The position numbers and the translations under genes are program-made. The notes beneath the pieces are model-generated. The model was given only the letters and a program-made list of their open reading frames with translations, was not told the origin of the DNA and ran no database searches. Positions 55,401 to 64,000 of a stretch of DNA of 64,000 nucleotides are shown here, one piece after another (position 1 is the first letter of the stretch; each line of letters starts with the position of its first letter). Source of the DNA: Viola odorata (taxonomy: Eukaryota; Streptophyta; Magnoliopsida; Malpighiales; Violaceae); the NCBI GenBank assembly GCA_963691705.1, contig OY829542.1:30676579-30740578 (forward strand), given 5' to 3'.

Positions 55401-58286
55401 CAAATTATCACTAATAAGAATAATTAAAAATTGTTAAATTTCCCTAACATTTTCATATAGCAATGGATAAAGTAGCGGTGCATTAAAATCCGCCAGACCA
55501 AATCAAGGCTAGGTCTAATCAGTGTGAAACTTCAACGACCAAAAGATGCATGTGAAGCTTCAAGCTATTCTCTAATAACATTTTTGCTCATCATAGAGTT
55601 CATATGAAAGAAGAACGTCTAAAAGAAAGATTCTTTAGAATTTCTTATTTACCTCAGCTTCAGCCTTTTGCAAGTCAGAACACTTTCTTTCTAGCTTCTG
55701 TTTGTATTGCAACCCTGTTTTTCTAAGTCTATCTGTCATCACATGAAGCGACCCCAACTGTGAACTCAAATTCTCCAACCTGGGAAAAGAAATCCATACA
55801 CAACAGTTTGCATCACTGAAAATAGATAAGCAGAAAGTCAATTACAACTATCAGCATGCACTTTCTTGTTTCTAAATACAGATTAACAAATGGGAAACAG
55901 TTATTAGTTCATGAGAGAAAAGAAAAATGGATGTCAATCATTACCTAACAGTATTCCTCTTAATGTCTTCTTCAGCTCTGTATTCAAACTCCGTAGTTGT
56001 CTTAGACAATCCATGGACAATATTGATAATTGACTCCATTTTATTCTTTTTCTCCCTTTCTCTTGTTTCTTCCACTGATTGCTTCTCTTGGATGACAGCA
56101 AGAAGTTTGGTTTTCCCTTCAACAGCTTCTTCAAAGTTTTTTGTCGTCATCTCAATCTTCTTTCTCAGCTCACAGATCTCCTGGTCATGCAGCTGTATTT
56201 TCTCTGATGCCTCAACAAAATTACCTATAATGATATGTGATTCTTCATTGCTTTTCATTATCAATATTTGCAGCTGATTTTTCTCAACTTTTAAGTTGTC
56301 ACACTCTTGACAAGCTAATTCACATTTCTCCTTCTGTTTGGCCAATGCATCTATAACTTCTTGAACTATGTTGTCCTTTTCACCAATTGCTGCTGTCAGC
56401 AAGAGTACCTTTTGCTCCAAAGCTTCCTTCTCTGAGTGTTTCAGTCTTAATGCCTTTTCTTTTTCGAATAATTCCATCTCTCCAGACAGTCGAGTTTCAT
56501 TTTCTTCAGCATATTTCAAGGTCAAGTCGGTAAGTTTCTCCCTGGCTTCCTTGAAAGTCTCTTGTAAAATAACCTCGTGCAATGACTGCATAATTATGGC
56601 CTCCATATCTGAATCTTCAACTTCTGTCTTGCAACCTGATTCAGTAATGCAAGCCTCTTCTTTGAACATAACTTCATAATCCATGTTATTACACTCTGTT
56701 TCTAACTCTTGAGTGAAGTATTTGATCTGGCCTATCCCTTCACTGACAAGGAACTTGGATATATCTTCCCTGATTAAAGCTTCAATATTTGCATCTTCTA
56801 AGGAACTTTTAAGAGTGGAAATTGTTCTTAACAAGTTTTCCACAGTCACCGATTGCTCTGCTACTTTCTCTTCCGAAACAGAAACTTTCAAGGAGAGAGA
56901 CCTAATTTCCTTTTTCTTATCCCTAAGCAAGTCCCTTTGTCGGAAATTTTCTGAATGAAGGGTTTCTAATCTGCCTTTCAAACTGTCAAAAGTTACTGTA
57001 TTATCACACATTACGGGTGACTTCTCGTTTTCCACAAGAATATTATCCAGTTTCATGATGACCTCCGGGATCTTTTTCTTCAATAAGTCAAATTCCTTAT
57101 CCTTCCTCACTAGAAAAGAGGATCCTTTCTCCTTTAAGTACTCCCTTTTAACACTGAATAATTCTTCTGTCAGATCTTGCACTTCTGATTCATGATGTCT
57201 CTTCATTTTAGTCATCTCAGCCTTAAAATAGCCCACCAGTTCCTCTGGGTTCAAGTGATTTAGTTGCAAGAAATCCACTTTTTCTGGGTTAGTAATTATT
57301 GACTCAACGTGTTTTCCGTTTCCCTCCCTGAATGAAGGTTTTGAAGAGCCATTACTACCAGAAACCTTTCGATGCTCCAAGGATCCGTGAGAAATTCCGT
57401 GAGAAATTAGTTGCCCGCTTTCAGGAACAAGTAATGACTTACAGATAGTATCTAATTCCTGACGTAAACTTGAAAGCTCCTTGATTGTTTGGCCCCACTT
57501 CACACTCCCGACATCATAACATTGTGAATTCTGATGCCATAATCTCTGATCAAACTCTTCTAGGAGATTCCAAATGCAACGCTTGATCACCATCTCTTCA
57601 ATTTCGGTCTGAAATTCTGTCTCTTGCTGCCACTCAACAAGTGATGATTTAGATAAATGTACAATATCTTCCACTTTTTCATGCACAGAATCTAGTGTGG
57701 TTCTGAGACTATCAAGTATTTTGTCTGCATTAGCCCATTTATCAGGTACATTTTCTCGTAGAATATCACCCAATCCAATCAACTCAGAAGCTGAACCCTT
57801 CCTTCTAATAGAACTAGACAGTTTAATCATGTCAATTTCTTTCTTAAGCATTTTTAACTGCTTCTCCACTGAAATCTTATGATCACTTAGAGAACCTAGC
57901 AGACAATCATGCTCTCCTAAAGCTTGTGAATAGCGAGGATAAAGACTGTTTTTTCTGCTCTTTGGCATGTTGCAGGCCCTTGAACAGCTCTCAAATTCGG
58001 TGTCATCAGCACCCACATGATAAAGATCCAATGTTTCTTTTAATCTAGCCAATTCTAAATCCTTCTTAGTGACCTTCTCTGTTGCTTCCTTTTTGACCGC
58101 ACATATAATTCCCTTGATCACCGAGTCACTGACCATTCGCGAAATGGTCAGCCTATCCTCAATATCTTCCATATACAGATCGAAATCCTTAAGAATAATA
58201 TCAGCCTCTGAATCTTGACAATCCACAACATCATCAGTTGACGGTGTCATCACAATACGACCGCTTTCGTCCATCGTAGCTTCCAT
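52436..58286 (-). CDS. WAP: WPP domain-associated protein, intact, four coding exons
   Basis: Exons (minus): 58286-55945, 55779-55653, 52741-52640, 52498-52436. All junctions are GT/AG and the joined frame is open, 877 residues. The N-terminus has the family hallmark [20 protein letters not shown] and [10 protein letters not shown], the middle is long coiled coil (about 350-780), and the C-terminus has [31 protein letters not shown] and [12 protein letters not shown]. Known from tomato, WAP binds WPP-domain proteins (MAF1/RanGAP type) at the nuclear envelope and Golgi. No signal peptide or membrane span seen. Intron 3 (52742-55652) is long and contains a repeat insertion. Clearly the best-preserved gene here. 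Confidence 0.95.
53800..54560 (-). repeat. Probable retroelement fragment or solo LTR in WAP intron 3
   Basis: GC-rich and unlike the surrounding intron. A 50-base unit occurs twice (GGCATGCCGCTAGCTACTGC at 54244 and GGTATGCCGCTAAGCACTGC at 54294, both followed by CTCAAAAG). A minus-strand CTATAAATAG box lies at about 54179-54188 with a long AAG/GAGA-rich leader toward 54000. Short similar ends (GGTTGAACACACTCA near 53826, GGTTGAACACATCAA near 54526). Boundaries uncertain. Confidence 0.45.
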
Positions 58287-58310
58287 AACAGTTGAATTCT
58301 CCGTTCACCT

Positions 58311-58851
58311 CTGACAAACACCACCAAAACTCAGAGTTGTCTCACCGAAGACAAAATAAATTAAGCACTAACTCAAACAAACAGTACGAACCACGTATGC
58401 TCACACTGAAGCAACAATATAGCCAATAAACAGATGACCACATGTTGATGCTAAGCTGAAATCGAGTTTAACTTAAATTGTGGGTGGTATTCAATTGGTT
58501 TTCATCACTATGGAGCAAAAATTGCAGCATTTTCAGTGACAAAGCTAAGAAAGAAAAAATCTCCATTACCCGAATGAGCTAAAAATGTGTAGACTAAGAA
58601 CTCCAAGCGTAAACTAACTCTAATGGCATTAAATCAACGGTCCCAAAAAATGAAAAAGTTTTCCATTAAACAAACCCAAAGAATAAAACAATCCCAAAAC
58701 TCTACCTTCATTCCCTTTTCTTCTCAAGCAACCATAAGAGTGAAAAAAACAAAAAATAAGGAAGAAGAAACAGAAAAGAGCACGTGAAAAACAAGCATGA
58801 CATACCAGGTTATGAAGACAATCCGGACAAGGAAAGGATGGGTTGTCTTAC
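58311..58851 (-). other. Intron in the 5' UTR of WAP
   Basis: Donor GGTTTTAG|GTAAGAC (exon ends at 58852), acceptor GTTTGTCAG (exon starts at 58310), 24 bases before the ATG. The upstream non-coding exon runs from 58852 to an unknown start, probably near 58950-59000, where the minus strand carries CCTCGCGCAAGCACGGG. Leader introns often raise expression in plants. Confidence 0.72.
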
Positions 58852-59065
58852 CTAAAACCTCAAAAGCTGTGGTCTTGAAATGTCTTTTCTTGGTCTCACC
58901 CGTTCGGCGGTTCGGCCGTCCTTCCCGTGCTTGCGCGAGGTAATAGTAGACGAAGCGGAAAGAAAATGGAAAAATTACAAAAAAGACACTACTATAGTAA
59001 TAGTTGACAGAATCTTTTTGTTTCTTTTGAAATGGTGTTAGATAGAAACTGACAAAAACGCCCAT

Positions 59066-60700
59066 CTGCTTTTTCTTTATTTTTTCTACTATTTCTCGCT
59101 TATCAACGTGCTTCCTTTTGAGATACTACTCTCTCATAAAAAAATAAAAACAAATTCTTAACTTATACTAGTAATTAAGGTATAATTGGTTATTATCTTT
59201 TTATTTATTTCTAACTAATTTCTTTTAATCACTTTATTAATTACGTTTAATTAACATTAATTTTGATTTCTCAATACATTAAAAATAATAAAAACGATAT
59301 TTTTTCTAAAGAGAAAGAAAAGTAACGAGGATGTAATTTTTTTGAGTATGTTATCACCAAGAATGTAAAACCCAAATCAATTATAAGCCCAGTCAGAGAA
59401 AAGAATAAGGGTAAGAGGTCCAACCGGGGTTAAACCAGATTGATCGGTGATTTTAATAAATTAGTAAATAAAATTTAATATTTGTGTAAAGTATATAACG
59501 ATAAATGAAAATTGTATCTTATATTTATTTTTTATGTACTAATTTAGTATCATAAACATGGCTTCGTGGAGTAATTAAAGTTTTGTTAGTCAACATGGTG
59601 CCTTTGGGTTCAAAACTCATGTTTAACATTTTTTAAACTTTATTTTTTTTAATCAATCCAAACTTAAGAATAAGAGTTTTTCGAGCTTTCACATCTGATG
59701 AGGTCGGGCCGAATTTGACTACCTTGATTGTCACACCACCAACTATATTAATTTATATTTTATACTACACATATCAAAATCAAATCATTGTTCAACAAAT
59801 ATATATCATAATGAAATTGGCAAATCAGATATTGAATCGCTTAGATTTTTAAGTCCATATATTAGTAGTTCGACCGGATTCAATTAGGTTTGTCTAACAG
59901 ATTAGTAGAATGTAAAATAATAGTGACAATTTTAGTTTTGTTATCTTCTGTGAGTAATTGTTGTCATCTTTTATGCTTCATCAGTCATATCTGAGTAGTC
60001 ATACCTTATTCTTGTTGATTAGAATTTTCTAAGTAACTTTGTACGTATGATAGCCAAGAGGAGACGTGGTTCCAAAGACTATACCACAATTTCATTTCAA
60101 CAATTTACGAGTAACATAAAACTTTTAAATCTTTATTAAATTTATAGAATAATAGGTTGACAAATTTTTGTTGACGAAATTATGGAAGAATGATATGATT
60201 GGTTTTACTTTTGAATGTAACAGATGAATTGTTGGTTTAATTTCAGTTGTAAATTGGTGGGGAGAAAATAATGGTTGATTATAGTAAGAGTAGTGCTAGA
60301 TACTAATACTTTTACTAGTCACCATAAGCTTGACGTTTAGTGAGTATGAGTGTTTGTCTCATACTAAAGTTTTTACTTAGACGATTTGGAAACAAATGAA
60401 AGATGAAAGATAGATCTAGTTCAAGACATGACAAGAAGAAGAAGAATGTGCGGACATAAAAAGAAGAAATAAACAAGCGGATTAGATAATAGAAATGATA
60501 AATTATAAGCCAAAAATGTAATGTTTACAATAAAAGAAACAAAATGATTACAAGATTGATAATTAAAAGTTTTACTTGTGAGAATGTGAGTATTATAAAC
60601 TACACATCAAACAAGGGAGTCTTTGGTGAATAAGGGAGGAGGTTCCCTCTACTCTAAACAATATTCACTTGACAAAAACTAAGAAAAATAAGATTAACAC
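59066..60700. other. AT-rich intergenic DNA
   Basis: About 1.6 kb, strongly AT-rich, no ORF above chance, no repeat I can define. The part near 59000-59150 should hold the WAP promoter; no clear TATA box was singled out. Confidence 0.6.
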
Positions 60701-61154
60701 TTGGCTTGGGTTGGCCGGCTGAAGTTGGTGTTCAAAAGGTTGGACTTGGGTCCAAAAAGTGCTAGGCGCACCATGTGCTCATGTGTCGCGGCTAGGCGTC
60801 ATGGTCCGTGCGTGCCGCACACATGGTGAGGTTTGCGTCCATGCGTTGTGGGTGCCTGGCTGCGTCTCTGCGGGTCGCGTTCCTTGGTGCATCCATGTGC
60901 TGCACATGTGTTGGGGCAGACGTTGTTCCGTGTGATGGTGCGAGGCCCGTGCCGTGTGATGGCATGAGGCTCGTTGATGTGAATCCCCATACCAACCCTA
61001 GTGCATCGAGCGTCTTACCCTTGAAGCGCAAGAGATGGCGACTAAGGAAGCACGAGAGATGGCGAGTATGCTTTGAGCACATAATGGTAAAGCTTTCGTG
61101 GGCAAATTACGCTGAGCAAGATTCGAGGACGAATCTTTCTGAAGAGGGAGGGAA
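60701..61154 (+). pseudogene. 3' end of a Ty3/gypsy pol region
   Basis: GC content rises sharply at about 60700. Three imperfect CCGTGTGATGGTGCGAGG-like units (about 60930-60970). Then a frame with LKRKRWRLRKHERWRVCFE and WANYAEQDSRTNLSEEGGND. 'DSRTN...EEGGND' followed by an LTR is the usual pol end of several plant Ty3 elements. The purine tract GAAGAGGGAGGGAA (61141-61154) touches the LTR. Confidence 0.65.
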
Positions 61155-61781
61155 TGATACGATCCCAAGATGTATCACGCGACTACATGGACAAAGGCGT
61201 CAAGACATGATGGAGCAGATGGAGTCCGATCAGGGATCACAAAGGCTTGATGGAAACCTCTATGTGTTATGTTTATTGTGTCCAAATTTCAAGACGTTTG
61301 GACGAGTGGATCGTCCAAAAGATCAAGCCAACATTCTCGTTGATAGTAGTCCTTCGTAGACAAGGATTCGTTTAGCTCCATTCCAGCAGGGTTTGCTTGT
61401 AAACTCTTTATAAGGAGTCGTTTAGCTCCATTATTGAGTTGGTTGTTATTTTGATAAAATTAAGACTTCTCTCTTTAAATCTCTGCCCATTGTTCATGTT
61501 ATTCAACCTTGTTCCTTCTCAAGTTCGCAATACTCGAGTCATCAAATAAGTAAAATCGAAATTGCATCCTACTTGTTTGTATGCCCTAGGTTGATATCCA
61601 CAAGGGATATAGGCTTAGTGATTCGACAAGGATCCTCCCTTGTTCAGACTTAGGTTGGCTGGTGCTTAGCGATCAGCAGGCTTACGTTGTCTAAGTGAGT
61701 TTCTTCTTCCGTATTGAAATTCGTCTTTGAACAATGATCAGAATTACGTGCTACGCATCCTAAGCAACTAGGATCGTGTCA
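61155..61781 (+). repeat. 3' LTR of a Ty3/gypsy element (about 627 bp)
   Basis: TGATACGATCC at the start and GGATCGTGTCA at the end form near-perfect terminal inverted repeats (one mismatch in 11). It is preceded by a polypurine tract. Contains the repeated phrase GTCGTTTAGCTCCATT (61369-61440, two copies with flanks). Confidence 0.7.
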
Positions 61782-61890
61782 CTCGTCTTGTGCGATGGTG
61801 CACTGTTGGGTTCATGCGATGACGCTATGGAAACTCGTTCCATGCGATGGTGCGACGGGTCCTAGTTAAGGGTTGGAACCCGTAGACCCC
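61782..61890. other. Short GC-rich stretch between two Ty3 fragments
   Basis: Three units like CATGCGATGGTGCGACG (61790, 61820, 61838), related to those at 60930-60970 on the other side of the LTR. It may be leader or spacer DNA of the same element family. Confidence 0.5.
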
Positions 61891-63786
61891 CTCAAAAGGA
61901 GAACAAAGTAGTAGAATGCTTAGCATGATTGTAAACAAGTTCAATAAAAGCAACATTTTCCTCCCATTGATTATCCCTCTTAGCAATTATAACCTGAAGC
62001 AAAGATCCTATGGTTATATTAACCACCTCGGTTTGCCCATCTATTGGGGGATGGCACATGGTAAAGAAGAGAAGCCTAGTGTCTAGTTTCACCTGCAAAG
62101 TGCGCCAAAAATGACTCAAAAACTTAGTGTTATGATCACTAATAATGCTCCTAGGTATGCCATGCAATCTTACCACATTTTTGAAAAATAATTGAGCAAT
62201 GTAAATTGGATCATGAGTTTTAGCACAAGGAATGAAATGAGCCATTTTAGAGAAACGGTCTACCACTACAAAAATTGAATCTTTGTCGCTTCTAGACTTA
62301 GGCAAACCAAGCACAAATCCATTGATAAATGAATCCAAGGGTGATTAGTTACGGTTAATGGCATGTAAGTAGAATGATGCATTAATTTAGACTTAGCCTT
62401 CTTACATGTTACGCATCTTTCAATTACCCTAACTACATCAATTTTCATTTTAGGCCAAAAGAAATAATTATTCAAGACATGTAAGGTTTTATCAATACCA
62501 AAGTGGCCGGATAATCCACCATCATCTTCTAAAATAAGCAATTCCCTAATGCTAGACTTAGGTATGCAAAGCGTATGATGTTTAAACAAGAAACCATCAT
62601 GCTTGACAAAGTGCAAGTAAGGACCATTTTCGCATTCTTTATAAATATCACAAAAATTATCATCATGCTCAAAAAGTCCCACTAAATGTGCAAACCCAAA
62701 AATCTTAGCATCAAGAGTAGACATGAGAACGTACCTTCTAGAGAGAGCATCGACCACCACATTGTCTTGGCCTCTCTTGTACTTTATGATATACGGGAAG
62801 GATTCAATGAACTTCATCCACTTGGCGTGCCTTTTGTTGAGCTTGGCTTAACCTTGGAGAACCTTCAAGGAAAAATGGTCAGTGTGGATGACAATTTGTC
62901 TCGGCAACAAATAATGCTCCCACACCATCAATGCTCTCACTAGTGCATGTAACTCTCGGTCATAAGTGGAGTAGTTGAATTGGGCGACATTTAGCTTCTA
63001 GCTAAAGTAGGTAATGGTGCGCCCTTATTGAGTCAACACGGCTCTGATGCTGACTCCACTTGCATCACATTCTAGCTCAGAGGCTTTGACAAAGTCCAAA
63101 AGAGAAAGAATGATACTTTGCATCAAGCGCCTTTTAAGCTCTTGAAAAACTTCCTCTTGCCGCTTGCCCCAAACAAAGCCCACTTACTTTTTAGTTAATT
63201 CAATGAGGGGCATGACAATGGTGGAAAAGTTGGGCACGAACCTTCGATAAAACCTCGCTAGGCCATGGAAGGACCTAATCTCGCTCATATTAGTTGGTCT
63301 CAGCCACTCCTTAATTGCCTTGACCTTTTCTTCATCTACTTGCACCCCCCCTACACTTACAATAAAGCCAAGAAAATGCACACTATCTAGAGCAAATTCG
63401 CACTTGGTTAGTTTAGCAAAACGCCTATGCACTCTAAGTGTGAGGAAAATGGTGCGCAAGTGATCAATGTGCTCCTCAAGTGACTTACTATAGACAAGAA
63501 TATCATCAAAGTAAACCACCACAAACATGTCAATTAACTCACACAAAATATGGTTTATTAAACGCATAAATGTGCTAGGACCATTAGAAAGGCCAAAGAG
63601 CATTACCATCCATTCGTAGAGGCCATACTTGGTCTTGAAGGTCGTATTTCACTCGTCGCCTTCTTGCATGTAGATTTTATGGTAGCTGCTCATTAAATAA
63701 ATCTTGGAGTAGACTTGGCTTCCACTCAATTCATCCAACACATTGTCAAGGCGAGGGATGGGCTACCGTTACCTCACGGTGATTTT
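61891..63786 (-). pseudogene. Ty3/gypsy RT, RNase H and integrase fragment (chromovirus-like)
   Basis: Minus strand, domain order RT to integrase. [22 protein letters not shown] and catalytic [14 protein letters not shown] (63430-63520). Its beginning (PIPRLDNVLDELSGS) has TAA and TAG codons near 63760-63770. RNase H (about 62820-63180) has stops but keeps [12 protein letters not shown]. Integrase: SGHFGIDKTL, CVTCKKAKSK, then SIFVVVDRFSKMAHFIPCA and IISDHNTKFLSHFWRTL. One RNase H only, unlike the Tat elements. Left end cut at about 61891, right end cut by LTR E. Confidence 0.88.
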
Positions 63787-64000
63787 TGATAACAATCAAG
63801 ACAGCCCTAACGGTGCTACCACACTTGCGGCTCCCGCTGGGACGATTTCCCATAAGACCCGTAAGATATCTTCATATCGCCCGAGAATCAGCGAAGGATT
63901 CCTAGGATGGTCGACATCAGCCGGGGGGGGGGGGGGGGTGGGACTCACGCGACTCTATACGCACGGCACCATCCCATCCTAGGGACCCACGAGGTCATCG
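63787..64000 (+). repeat. Start of another Retand-like LTR (element E)
   Basis: Begins TGATAACAATCAAGACAGCC, like the LTRs of D and B. Contains CCTAGGATGGTCGACATCAG, then a run of about 17 G, then GGGACTCACGCGACTC and CCATCCCATCCTAGGGA, all matching LTR D in reverse. It runs off the right edge. Inserted in the RT of the preceding Ty3 fragment. Confidence 0.85.

Noticed and set aside
55927..56277. 116-codon + strand ORF with hydrophobic runs
   Set aside because: Antisense of the coiled-coil exon of WAP, where Leu/Glu/Lys codons read as hydrophobic residues on the other strand.
58724..59065. 113-codon minus-strand ORF before WAP with a hydrophobic start
   Set aside because: Lies over the leader exon and UTR intron of WAP; composition follows AT-rich DNA, and the splice sites argue for non-coding leader.
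60808..61359. 183-codon ORF taken as a whole gene
   Set aside because: It crosses from the end of a Ty3 pol frame through the polypurine tract into the LTR; only the part before 61154 can be element coding sequence.

Overview
The window is nuclear DNA of a flowering plant, probably a eudicot. The evidence is two plant gene loci with spliceosomal introns, Ty3/gypsy elements of the plant-only Tat group with two RNase H domains, and a Ty1/copia fragment. I cannot name the species. I saw no rRNA gene, tRNA gene, bacterial operon or CRISPR array.

Layout. From 1 to about 43 kb lies a nest of LTR retrotransposons. The oldest is element A, an Ogre-like Tat element on the + strand. Its pieces are 6508-10631 (gag end, protease, RT, two RNase H domains) and 33443-43012 (integrase, a long repeat-rich 3' region, a 3.3-kb LTR). 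Element D (minus strand, 1-6507, running off the left edge) sits in gag of A. Element B (+, 10632-33442) sits between the second RNase H and the integrase of A. Element C (minus, 17934-31241, exact CGTGC target duplication) sits in the 3' region of B. B, C and D are one Retand-like family. Behind the LTR of A, a tRNA-Arg-type primer site and a broken gag start show that a second Ogre copy (F) shares that LTR.

The most interesting part is the antisense gene set in the 3' region of B and C. A small ORF of about 121 residues is kept open in both elements, about 64% identical without gaps, each with a TATA box just upstream of its ATG. C also carries a proline-rich basic ORF and two intron-containing copies of a larger antisense gene. 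B keeps only the small ORF and a possible remnant of the large gene. Both elements carry the same tandem-repeat family at the end of pol. Antisense ORFs and a tandem repeat are known for Retand-type elements; the separate TATA boxes, the proline-rich ORF and the duplicated large gene go beyond what I know to be described.

From 44 to 46.8 kb is mixed repeat debris. From 46.8 to 51.2 kb are three exons of an N-acetylglucosamine kinase gene, broken by a truncated copia element and lacking both ends. Convergent to it, on the minus strand, 52436-58286 holds the one gene that looks intact: a WPP domain-associated protein (877 residues in four coding exons, plus a 5' UTR intron). From 59.1 to 60.7 kb the DNA is AT-rich with no gene. 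From 60.7 kb to the right edge are two more Ty3/gypsy fragments and the first 214 bases of another Retand-like LTR.

Nearly all retroelement reading frames carry stops, frameshifts or deletions, so they are listed as pseudogenes. Coordinates of domains inside them are approximate; LTR ends and splice sites were read base by base.
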